Shown here: piece after piece, positions 9,108 through 19,000 of the stretch | Numbering within the stretch: position 1 is the first letter of the stretch | How the letters are laid out: every line of letters starts with the position of its first letter | From: Prevotellaceae bacterium UBA2744 | Lineage (GTDB): Bacteria > Bacteroidota > Bacteroidia > Bacteroidales > Bacteroidaceae | Assembly (NCBI GenBank): GCA_002353575.1 | Contig: DEJQ01000012.1 | Coordinates: forward strand, 48,165 to 112,164 | DNA length: 64,000 bases | Reading direction: 5' to 3' | Notes under the pieces: generated by a model | The model's database searches: none | The model's input: the letters and a program-made list of their open reading frames with translations, nothing else | Told to the model about the DNA's origin: nothing | Program-made: the position numbers and the translations under genes

Positions 9108-10133
9108 TTATTCTTCGTGTTGTGCCAGTCCGATGAAGTTGGCGGTCAGGATGGTGAATACGTATGCCTGGATGAATGCCACGAGCAGTTCGAGACAGTT
9201 CATGAAGATACAGAACGCTACGCTCACAGCCGTCATTGGTGCTCCGACAGACGGACCTACCTGCCAGGTGATGAACACGATGCTGGTGAGCGAGAGTATG
9301 ATGATGTGACCTGCCATGATGTTGGCAAAGAGTCGTACTGTCAGTGAGAATGGTTTTGTGAATACTCCGATGAATTCGATTGTAGGCATCAGCGGAATTG
9401 CCTTCAGGGCGAGCGGTACGTTTGGCCAGAATATGCTCTTGTAGTATTCCTTGGGGGCAAATGCGTTTATTGCTATGAATGCCGTTATGGCGCATGTAAG
9501 CGTCACGGCAATATTGCCCGTCAGGTTTGCTCCGCCAGGGAAGATAGGTAAGAGTCCCAAAAGGTTACATGTAAGAATGAACATGAATACAGTGAGCAGG
9601 TAAGGTGAGAAACGCTCATAACCGTGTCCGATGCTTGCTTCTGCCACCTGCTTGTCGATGAAGTTCACCACCACTTCGATCATTCCGATAAATCCGCCCG
9701 GAGCCTTCTTGTAGCCGTTCTTTCTGTACCAGCGAGCTGAAAGCAGAATGACAGTGCAGAGCAGGATGCAGACGATGAAAAGTTCAAGAACGTTCTTGGT
9801 GATTGAGATGTCGAATGGTCGCACGCCGGCTGCATTGACAATCTTCCCGCTCTCTTTGTCGATGTGGTAGCCTTCATATTCCGCGCCGCCTTCCAGCTTG
9901 TCGGACATGAAAATCTTTAGTCCGCTTTCGCTGCTATACACGATACAGGGAAGATGTATTATAGCATCGCCTGCGATGTGCCACTCGTAGGCATCGGACA
10001 GGTGACCGAAGATTATTTCCTTCACGTCAACCTTGCCTTCGCCCTGATTGCTTGCCCTGCTTGCTGAAGAGTAGGGCAATAGCAGCAGAACTGCAACCGC
10101 AAACTTAATTATGAATTTCCAATCGCCTCTCAT
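9108..10133 (-). CDS. atpB: F1Fo ATP synthase a subunit
   Basis: 341 residues, long for the family because of an N-terminal extension. Residues of about 1-25 look like a signal peptide or extra membrane helix, and 30-115 form an extracytoplasmic segment before the first family helix (VLELFIVCILLCTVILL). This extension is usual in Bacteroidetes a subunits. The proton-channel helix contains FSLTVRLFANIMAGH, with the essential Arg. The C-terminal helices end LVAFIQAYVFTILTANFI, the standard family ending. Its ATG overlaps the stop of the preceding AtpI-like gene by 4 bp. Confidence 0.95.
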   Translation of the reverse strand: MRGDWKFIIKFAVAVLLLLPYSSASRASNQGEGKVDVKEIIFGHLSDAYEWHIAGDAIIHLPCIVYSSESGLKIFMSDKLEGGAEYEGYHIDKESGKIVNAAGVRPFDISITKNVLELFIVCILLCTVILLSARWYRKNGYKKAPGGFIGMIEVVVNFIDKQVAEASIGHGYERFSPYLLTVFMFILTCNLLGLLPIFPGGANLTGNIAVTLTCAITAFIAINAFAPKEYYKSIFWPNVPLALKAIPLMPTIEFIGVFTKPFSLTVRLFANIMAGHIIILSLTSIVFITWQVGPSVGAPMTAVSVAFCIFMNCLELLVAFIQAYVFTILTANFIGLAQHEE

Positions 10134-10522
10134 TTTTTCTTTGTTACTACAAATGTTTCTCCAGCCAGATGCAGGAGGTAGAGTGCTACTGCCGAGACGG
10201 CAAATGCTCCTGCGTTTTTCTGTTCTGTACCGCCCATCAGTACAATGCCTGCTATGATATATATAATGGTAATCAGCAGTTTTATTCCCTTTGCTACCAT
10301 ATATGTAGTCATGAAGCGTTTGCCTTCAAGTGTCGGCTCGTTTATGTGTTGTTCAAATTTATTCAGAAGGAACGACATTGCCATTTCCATCAGCCAGAAC
10401 AATGCTATGCTCGCGAGGTAGCCGTTCGTCCAGTATCCGGGTGCTGCCTTCTTGCAGATTACTCCGCATATGATTGCTATCACACTGATGATGGTGGCTA
10501 TAAACTGTAGTTTTACTCGCAT
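10130..10522 (-). CDS. AtpI-like membrane protein of the ATP synthase operon
   Basis: 130 residues with about four hydrophobic segments. The start is set at the ATG at 10522 (MRVKLQFIATII) rather than the longer alternative-codon frame, which would lie deep inside atpC. I recognise it mainly by position: Bacteroidetes atp operons carry an unannotated membrane protein between atpC and atpB, as an AtpI/Mg transport-like protein sits at the head of other atp operons. AtpI helps c-ring assembly in some bacteria; that role here is inference. It overlaps atpC by 10 bp and atpB by 4 bp, so it is surely part of the operon. Confidence 0.7.
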   Translation of the reverse strand: MRVKLQFIATIISVIAIICGVICKKAAPGYWTNGYLASIALFWLMEMAMSFLLNKFEQHINEPTLEGKRFMTTYMVAKGIKLLITIIYIIAGIVLMGGTEQKNAGAFAVSAVALYLLHLAGETFVVTKKK

Positions 10523-10734
10523 ACTACTTCCACTTCGTTGTTCTGAACCCTCATTACACCGGCTCCGCACTCGATGTCTTCCTTGTCGGTCACGATTATG
10601 CCTGCCTTTACTTCAGCTATCATCGGAGCGTGGTTGTCGAGCACTTCCAGCAGTCCGGTAGTCGAACGCAGTTGCACGCGGCCTGTCTCGCCGTCGTAAC
10701 TGATACCTCGTGGTGTGATGACTTTCAGTTTCAT
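10513..10734 (-). CDS. atpC: F1Fo ATP synthase epsilon subunit, short form
   Basis: 73 residues. It matches only the N-terminal beta-sandwich of the epsilon subunit (LKVITPRGISYDGE, LLEVLDNHAPMIAEVKAG), which contacts gamma and the c-ring. Epsilon of E. coli is about 138 residues and has a C-terminal helical hairpin that inhibits ATP hydrolysis. That hairpin is missing here, as in other Bacteroidetes. It overlaps atpD by 4 bp. Confidence 0.92.
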   Translation of the reverse strand: MKLKVITPRGISYDGETGRVQLRSTTGLLEVLDNHAPMIAEVKAGIIVTDKEDIECGAGVMRVQNNEVEVVCE

Positions 10735-12236
10735 GCCAGCTGCTCTTTAATCTTCTTGGCTTTGTCGAATGCTTCTTCGATGGTACCCACGTTGAGGAAT
10801 GCCTGCTCCGGCAGGTCGTCGCACTCTCCGTCGAGAATCATCTTGAATCCCTTGATGGTGTCTTCTATGCCCACCATTACGCCAGGTACTCCGGTAAACT
10901 GCTGTGCTACTGCAAATGGCTGACTAAGGAATCGCTGCACCTTACGTGCACGCTGTACGGTCAGTTTGTCTTCGTCCGACAGTTCTTCCATACCCAGGAT
11001 GGCAATGATGTCTTGCAATTCTTTCTGGCGTTGAAGAATCTGCTTCACGCGCTGAGCGGTATTGTAGTGTTCTTCGCCTACGACGTTCGGGTCGAGTATT
11101 CGGCTCGTAGAATCCAACGGGTCAACAGCTGGATAGATACCCAGTTCGGCAATCTTACGGTTGAGCACTGTCGTCGCATCCAAGTGTGAGAATGTAGTTG
11201 CCGGAGCAGGGTCGGTAAGGTCGTCGGCTGGTACATAGACAGCCTGGACAGACGTGATAGAACCGTTCTTCGTAGATGTGATTCTCTCCTGCATCTGTCC
11301 CATCTCGCTGGCGAGAGTCGGTTGGTAGCCTACGGCAGAAGGCATACGCCCGAGGAGTGCCGACACCTCGCTTCCTGCCTGGGTGAAACGGAATATGTTG
11401 TCGATGAAGAGCAGGATGTCTTTCTTCTCGCCTGTAGCCTTGCCCGAATCGCGGAACGACTCGGCAATGGTCAGACCGCTCAATGCCACACTTGCACGTG
11501 CGCCTGGAGGCTCGTTCATCTGTCCGAACACCAGCGACACCTGACTCTTCTTGAGTTCTTCTTTATCTATAAGTGAAAGATCCCACCTGCCTTCGTTCAT
11601 GGCTTGCTTGAACTTCTCTCCGTAGCGGATTACTCCACTCTCAATCATCTCGCGCAGCAGGTCGTTTCCTTCACGTGTACGTTCGCCTACGCCTGTGAAT
11701 ACCGAGAAACCGTTCCCGCGTTTTGCCACATTGTTGATGAGTTCCTGGATGAGCACGGTCTTACCCACACCGGCTCCACCGAAAAGTCCGATCTTACCAC
11801 CTTTGGCATATGGTTCGATAAGGTCGATTACCTTGATGCCTGTATGGAGAATCTCCTGTGCCGGCGACAGTTCGTCGAATTTTGGTGCTGCGCGGTGGAT
11901 AGGCAATGCACCCTGACGGCTCATTTCCTCCATCCCGTCAATCGGATCACCGCTCACATTCATCAGTCTGCCCTTCACCTGTTCGCCTATAGGCATCGTA
12001 ATTGGCTGTCCCATAGCCACTACTTCCATACCGCGATGGAGTCCGTCGGTACTTTCCATAGCCACACAACGCACGGTGTTCTCACCCAAGTGCTGTTGCA
12101 CTTCGAGAACCAATCTTACTTCGCCGGGACGTTCTACAATCAATGCGTCATGAATCCGAGGCAATTTCTCAGTAGGGAAATAGACATCCACTACGGGACC
12201 GATAATCTGAGAAATAGTACCTTTAATATTTTCCAT
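10731..12236 (-). CDS. atpD: F1Fo ATP synthase beta subunit
   Basis: 501 residues. Catalytic subunit of F1. Walker A is GGAGVGKTVLIQ, the catalytic Glu lies in TGVGERTREGNDL, and the Walker B strand is DILLFIDNIFRFTQAGSEVSALLGR in the family (only its core is cited: LLFIDNIFRF). The start was set at the ATG at 12236 (MENIKGTIS); a TTG two codons upstream is less likely. First gene of the operon. A well-formed Bacteroidetes promoter lies 20-50 bp upstream. Confidence 0.97.
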   Translation of the reverse strand: MENIKGTISQIIGPVVDVYFPTEKLPRIHDALIVERPGEVRLVLEVQQHLGENTVRCVAMESTDGLHRGMEVVAMGQPITMPIGEQVKGRLMNVSGDPIDGMEEMSRQGALPIHRAAPKFDELSPAQEILHTGIKVIDLIEPYAKGGKIGLFGGAGVGKTVLIQELINNVAKRGNGFSVFTGVGERTREGNDLLREMIESGVIRYGEKFKQAMNEGRWDLSLIDKEELKKSQVSLVFGQMNEPPGARASVALSGLTIAESFRDSGKATGEKKDILLFIDNIFRFTQAGSEVSALLGRMPSAVGYQPTLASEMGQMQERITSTKNGSITSVQAVYVPADDLTDPAPATTFSHLDATTVLNRKIAELGIYPAVDPLDSTSRILDPNVVGEEHYNTAQRVKQILQRQKELQDIIAILGMEELSDEDKLTVQRARKVQRFLSQPFAVAQQFTGVPGVMVGIEDTIKGFKMILDGECDDLPEQAFLNVGTIEEAFDKAKKIKEQLA

Positions 12237-12256
12237 ATCCAATTAGATTTGTACCG

Positions 12257-12288
12257 CAAAAGTATAAAATATTCTCAATACATACAAA
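12257..12288 (-). promoter_or_regulatory. Promoter of the atp operon
   Basis: Minus-strand -7 box TACTTTTG (12264-12257) matches the Bacteroidetes consensus TAnnTTTG. A TTTG lies exactly 20 bp upstream (12288-12285), the expected -33 element and spacing. Transcription would begin about 15-20 bp before the atpD start codon. Confidence 0.65.
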
Positions 12289-12346
12289 AAAATGAAAAAA
12301 AATGTAGCAGTTGTGCGTTGAAATGACAGGTTTCTCGAAAAATTCA

Positions 12347-12354
12347 TATCTTTG
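12347..12354 (+). promoter_or_regulatory. -7 promoter box upstream of ruvA
   Basis: TATCTTTG fits TAnnTTTG and lies 67 bp before the ruvA ATG. No good -33 TTTG is visible at 19-21 bp, so only the -7 half is supported. Confidence 0.5.
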
Positions 12355-12421
12355 CGTTTGTTTTTTTGTAATGAATATAAACGAAGAGAGTCCTAAATAT
12401 TAATCGTAAACGTATTTCTCC

Positions 12422-13027
12422 ATGATTGACTATGTAAAAGGTGCGGTAGCCGAACTGACTCCTGCCACTGCCACAATCGAATGTGCAGGTGTGGGTTTCC
12501 TTTGTAATATTTCTGTGAACACATACTCGGCATTGCAGGGTAAGAGAGAAGGCAAACTATATGTGTATGAGGCCATTCGCGAGGACGCGTGGGTGCTGTT
12601 CGGGTTTGCTACCCGTGAAGAGCGCGACCTCTTTCTCTTGCTTATCAGCGTGAGCGGGGTCGGAGGCAATACTGCCCGCACTATGTTGAGCAGTTTTTCC
12701 GTTGCGGAACTGGCTACGGTGATTATGGACGGGAATGAGCGTATGCTAAAGACTGTTAAGGGGTTAGGTACTAAAACCGCACAGCGTGTCATAGTGGAGT
12801 TGAAGGATAAGGTGAGCACTTTGGCCCTGAGCGGCGGATCCGCTTCTATAGCAGCCGGTGAAGACGTTGCAGCACTCAATAAAGAAGTCTATAACGAGGC
12901 TGTCGATGCTATGCGTGCATTGGGTTTCCCGCCTGCTCCTGTAAGCAAGGTGGTTCGTGCGATAATGAAGGACGACCCGTCGCTGCCGGTGGAGAAAGTC
13001 ATCAAGCAGGCTCTGAAGATGATGTAG
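12422..13027 (+). CDS. ruvA: Holliday junction branch migration protein RuvA
   Basis: 201 residues, the normal length. RuvA tetramers bind four-way DNA junctions and load the RuvB motor. The N-terminal OB fold (MIDYVKGAVAELTPATATIE, with CAGVGFLCNIS) is followed by two helix-hairpin-helix units (LLISVSGVGGNTARTML and TVKGLGTKTAQRVIVELKDK) and a C-terminal domain that binds RuvB (AVDAMRALGFPPAPVSKVVR). It lies 54 bp upstream of sprA on the same strand. The ruvA-sprA neighbourhood is common in Bacteroidetes; I see no functional link. Confidence 0.96.
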   Translation: MIDYVKGAVAELTPATATIECAGVGFLCNISVNTYSALQGKREGKLYVYEAIREDAWVLFGFATREERDLFLLLISVSGVGGNTARTMLSSFSVAELATVIMDGNERMLKTVKGLGTKTAQRVIVELKDKVSTLALSGGSASIAAGEDVAALNKEVYNEAVDAMRALGFPPAPVSKVVRAIMKDDPSLPVEKVIKQALKMM

Positions 13028-13081
13028 AAGAAAATCCCAGGGAATACAATATTTTCGGTTTGTGTACGTTCTTTATATTGC

Positions 13082-16000
13082 GTGCGTACGAAGCTGAAAA
13101 TATTATATGTGTTGCTCCTTGGCCTGAGCATTAGCACTATAGCCGGCAATCTGGCTAATAGTGCTTTTAGTGTATATACGCCCCCCGCAGCTTCTGAAGC
13201 ACCTGCAGAAACAATACCCGAACCAGCCCCCGGAGACTCTGTAAAGGTAAAGAAGACAGATTATCTGCATGGAGAACACGCAGAAGACTTCAGTCTTGAT
13301 CTGAACGACCCTGAAAACCTGAAACACGACGAGGGCGAGTATGTCGAGAAAACTAATCTCTACAAGGTCGGTACTAAGTTGGGCGATAATTATCTGAGTG
13401 CCCCGACGCTGATGACTCCTGAGGAATATCTGAAATGGACAGAACGCAAGTCGATGGATGCCTATTTCAAGATGCGCAATGACTCGCTCGCGCAGACTAA
13501 GGGCAAAAGTAAGTTCGACTTCACCAATATGCACTTCGACCTGGGTCCGGCAGAGAAGATTTTCGGTCCCGGAGGTGTCCAGGTAAAGACTCAGGGTTCG
13601 GCTGAGGTGAAAATGGGCTATAAACGTACGTTTACTGACAACCCTTCACTCTCGGAACGCAACAGAAAGAACAGTATCTTCGACTTCGACGAGAAGATAA
13701 ACGTATCGCTTAACGCATCGGTGGGTGACAAGATGAACTTCAATCTGAATTACAACACAGACGCTACATTCGACTTCGACTCTAAGAATCTGAAACTTGC
13801 CTATGAAGGAAAGGAAGACGATATAGTAAAACTCATCGAAGCAGGTAATGTGACTTTCCCTACAAACTCCAGTCTTATTCGCGGAGCTACTTCTCTGTTT
13901 GGTATCAGAACCGACCTGCAATTCGGAAAACTGAAACTGCAGACCGTGGTAAGTCAGAAGAAATCGCAGTCGAAGAGTGTGAGCACCAAGGGTGGCACAC
14001 AGCTTACTCCGTTTGAAATCGAAGCCTATAATTACGATGAAAGCCGACACTTCTTCCTCGGAAATTTCTTCCACGACAAATACGACACCTGGTGTGCTAC
14101 CTTGCCGAATGTAATGAGCGGAGTGACACTGAAACGCATCGAAGTGTGGATAACGAATACAGGCGGTGCTACAACCAATACACGTGATGTGGTGGCTTTC
14201 GTGGATTTGGGAGAAAGTACAAACCTTGACAATACCTATTGGACTGCTACAGGCAGTCTCCTGCCTTCCAATGCCTCGAACAACCTGTACTCTACGATGG
14301 TTAACGACAGCAACAATGTAAGGGCGCGATACATAGACCAGACATCAATGATTATGAGTGCGCTTAACGTAGATGGATTCCAGGTAGAGCTGGAAGGAAG
14401 TACCGATTACGAAAAGATTGAGAATGCACGTCTGCTGAGCAGTTCTGAATACACTCTCAATTCACACCTCGGATACATCTCTCTGAAGAGTATGCTGCAG
14501 CCGAATCAGAGTCTGGCAGTAGCATATGAATACACCTATGGCGGAGCTACATATCAGGTGGGAGAATTCTCTACAGATATCCCTGACAACAACCGCGCCC
14601 TGTTCGTCAAGTTGCTCAAACCCGTGAACAATGCACCCTCTTTGCGTAGCTGGGGATTCATGATGAAGAATGTCTATTCGCTCAATGCCCTGAGTGTGCA
14701 GCGTGAGAAGTTCAAGCTTGACATCAAATATCTCAGCGATACTACAGGCGTGTATATGTCGTATCTGCCCGAAGGAGTCTATAAAGACACTACCTTGCTC
14801 AGGGTGATGAATCTCGACCGCCTCGACGACAACAACAAGACCCACCCTAACGGCAAGTTCGACTTTCTCGACGGCTACACCATCATCCCTTCTACGGGCC
14901 GTGTCATATTCCCAGTCGCAGAACCGTTCGGCAAGTGGCTTAGGAAGAAACTGGAGGCGAAGTTCGGGAAGGAAGTTGCCGACAAATACTGCTACGACGA
15001 ACTCTACGACAGTACAAAGATAAAGGCAAAGCAGATATCCGAGAAGAACAAGTTCACTCTTACTGGTGAATACAAGGCTTCGTCGGGGTCTGAGATTGAT
15101 CTGGGTAGCATGAATATCCCTCAGGGTAGTGTGGTTGTCACTGCCGGAGGTGTTACCCTGACCGAAGGCACCGACTATACCGTCGATTACACCCTCGGCA
15201 AGGTGACCATCATAAACCAGAGCATCATCGATGCTGGTACGAATGTGAACGTAAGTATGGAGAGCCAGTCGGAATACGCCACGATGCGTAAGACGATGCT
15301 CGGCTTGAACTGGCAGTATGAATTCACCAAGAATCTATCTATCGGCGGTACGCTGATGAGGCTCACGGAGAAGCCCCTGACGTCTAAAGTGGCAATGGGT
15401 GCCGAACCGCTTAACAACACGTTGTGGGGACTGAACATAAACTGGAAACAGCAGTCGCAGTGGCTTACGAATATAGTTGACAAGATTCCGCTTATCAACG
15501 TAAGTGCACCGTCAAACATATCTTTCACAGGCGAATTTGCTCAACTCATTGCGGGCAAGTCGCGCGACACGCAGGGGGGGGCGTCATATCTCGACGACTT
15601 TGAACAGACGAAGAACAACGTAAGTGTCCTCTCACCTAAGGAGTGGATGATAGCAAGTACTCCGCATGCCTTCACAGAGTCTTCACTGTCTAATAATGTG
15701 GAATACGGAAAGAATCGTGCCCTCCTCGCCTGGTATCAAATCGACCCTCTGTTCACCCGTCGCAGCAGTTCGCTTACTCCTGCCCACATTAAGACCGACC
15801 TCGACCAGCTCTCCAATCATTATGTACGTGAAGTATATGTTCAGGAAATCTACACCAACCGTCAGACAAACTACGGCGAGAGCAATACACTCGACATTCT
15901 GAACCTGGCATACTATCCTAATGAGCGCGGACCTTACAACCTCGACACAGATGTGGATTACAATGGCAGACTGAACAGTCCGGAACGCCGTTGGGGTGGT

Positions 16001-19000
16001 ATGATGAGGAAACTGGACACAAGTGACTTTGAGACAAGCAACGTGCAGTACATCGAGTTCTGGATGCTCGACCCCTTCATCTACACAAGGGACAGTGCCA
16101 ACGTTTCCGACTTTACCGGTGATCTTTACTTCAACCTCGGCGAGGTAAGTGAAGATGTGCTGAAGGACGGAAAGAAAGCATACGAAAGCGGCAACCCCGT
16201 CAATAGTAATTCCACATACATGGAGACTGTATGGGGCAGGGTGCCGACTGCGAAGAGTGTGGTCTATTCGTTCTCCAACGAAAGCGGAGCCCGCACGCAG
16301 CAGGATGTGGGTCTCAATGGACTGGGCGACGCAGACGAACGTACATTCAGTACTTATGCCGACTACCTGAACACTATGCGCGGAAAGGTGTCCGAGACTG
16401 CATACAACGCAATCTGGAATGACCCTGCGGGCGACGACTACCATTACTTCCGCGGAAGCGACTTCGACGATGCCCGTACCTCTATCCTCGACCGTTACAA
16501 GCGCATCAATATGCTCGAAGGCAACTCCCCCTATTCAAGCGGCACGGGCGAGTCTTATTCTACTGCCTATAAGTCAAGTCCTGACTGCGAGGATGTCAAT
16601 ATGGACTACACCATGGACGAATACGAAAAGTATTACAGCTATCATGTGCATCTTGACCCGAACTACCTCGAAGTCGGTTCCAACTATATCGTAGATAAGC
16701 GCGAATACACAGCAAAACTCAGAAACGGAAGCACCAAGGATGCCAAGTGTACCTGGTATCTGTTCCGTATTCCTGTCGAAGCTGCCGATTCCACCATCGG
16801 TAGTATCAACGATATGTCGAGCATACGCTTCATGCGTATGTATATGACTAATTTCAAACGTCCTGTAGTACTCCGATTTGCAAGTCTCGATCTTGTCCGC
16901 GGCGAATGGCGCCCATACAAGAAAGCCCTCTATACCGGTGACAAACCAAGCAACACTGGAACGATGAGCGTCGCTGCCGTCAATATCGAGGAGAACAACA
17001 GCAAGTCTCCGGTCAACTACGTCATGCCTCCAGGCATCACCCGCGTTGTTGACCCGGCACAGCCGCAGCTCACCCAGCAGAACGAGCAGGCACTTGCCAT
17101 TACCGTCAACGGACTGGCAAGTGGAGACGCCAGAGCTGTCTATAAGACCATGCACATAGACCTCCGCCGCTATAAGCACCTGCAGATGTTCATCCACGCC
17201 AATGCGTTGGAGGGCGAAGAAGACATGCTCGCCGACAAGGAGATGAGTGTGTTCCTACGACTGGGTTCCGACTATCAGAACAATTACTATGAATACGAGA
17301 TTCCTGTAAATAAGACACCGAAGGGACGTTACGACACATACAGTGCTGCCGGTTGCGAGGCTGTCTGGCCTGCAAGCAACATGCTCGACATCGACCTCAG
17401 CGTGTTTACGGGCATAAAGCATGAGCGTAACCGTGCCAGGGCTCAGGGACGTGCCAGTTATACAGAGCTCTTCCAGCAGTACGATGCGGCGAGTCCGAAC
17501 AACCGTATCAGTATCATGGGAAACCCCTCGCTGGGCGAAGTGAAGACCATGATGATTGGTATCAGAAACAACAGCCGCAGCACGAAGAACATCGAAGTGT
17601 GGGTAAACGAGCTGCGCTTGCAGGACTATACCAACGAAGGCGGATGGGCTGCTCAGGGAAACATGAACATACAGATCAGCGACTTGGGCTCTGTCAACCT
17701 GACCGGTCATGTGGAGACTGCAGGCTTCGGAGGAATTGAGGAGAACGTAAACCAGCGTCGCGATGACAACCTATATGAGTGGAGTATTACTACGCAACTC
17801 GAACTTGGAAAACTCTTCCCCGAGAAGTGGAAGATGCAGCTGCCGTTCTACTATTCTTACAGTTGGCAGAAACTCTCGCCAAAGTATAATCCGTTCGATA
17901 CCGACGTGCTTCTGAAAGACGCTCTCGACGATCTTGCCACAAAGACGCAGAAGGACTCCCTGAAGAGCATGGCAGAGACAGTCACGAAGAATAAGAATAT
18001 TTCGCTCTCTAACTGGAAGTCAACCTACCGCAGCCGTAAGCCGATGCCGTGGGATCCTACCAACTTCGCCCTTAGCTATGCACATAGCCAGAAGTATATT
18101 GCAGGCAGGACTACGGTCTATGAGAACGATGAGACCTGGAAGTACGTATTCAACTACTCTTATGCCCCCAAATACAATGCCTTTGAACCGTTCAAGAACC
18201 TGAAGGGCAAGTCGAAATGGCTCGACATAGTAAAGGCTCAGAACCTGCAGTACTTGCCGCAGAGCTTCCAGTTCAACTCCGACATACAGCGACACTATTA
18301 TGAATACCAGGAGCGCGACCTCGATGCCGGTGTCCGCAGTAAACTGCCGGTAGTCTGGAGTGACCAGATCCTGTGGAATCGTGAACTTTCCCTGCGCTGG
18401 GATATCTTCAAGAGCCTGAAAATGTCATATACCTCTGCCACCCATGCAGAAATCGAAGAACCGTACAGGGTTGTGAACAAGAGTCTCTACCCCGATGACT
18501 ACTCTGCATGGAAAGACTCCGTGATGAGAAGCTTCTGGCGGTTGGGTCGTCCTCTGACATACAATTCAACGTTCAATGCCTCCTATGCTGTGCCGCTGAA
18601 CAAGATTCCCGCCACCGACTACATGACAGCCAACGGTTCGTACAGTTCATCCTACGGATGGAAACGTGGTACAGAAATGGAAGACGGTCGTTCGCTCGGA
18701 AACATAGCCAACACCCAGCGCACTGTAAACCTGAATGGAGATATAAACTTCGAGAAACTCTACTCTAAGTGGAAGTTCCTCGACGAAGTGCAGAAGAAGT
18801 TCTCCGGTCAGGGAAAGAAACCTGGTCAGAACCTGAAGCGTAACCAGAGGAATGGCAGGAACGTCAAAACTGTCAAAGCGGGAGGCACAGATGCCGGGGC
18901 AGAGAGCCAGGAGGAAAACGACACGAAGGGAGGAATCAAGGTAGTCAAGAAGACAAAAGGATTCAGCAAGGAAATCGTGCTGACCGACTCCGTTCCGTTC

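Noticed and set aside
15683..16444. 253-residue minus-strand open frame
   Set aside because: Antisense to sprA, whose frame is continuous and recognisable here. Composition is typical of a shadow frame.
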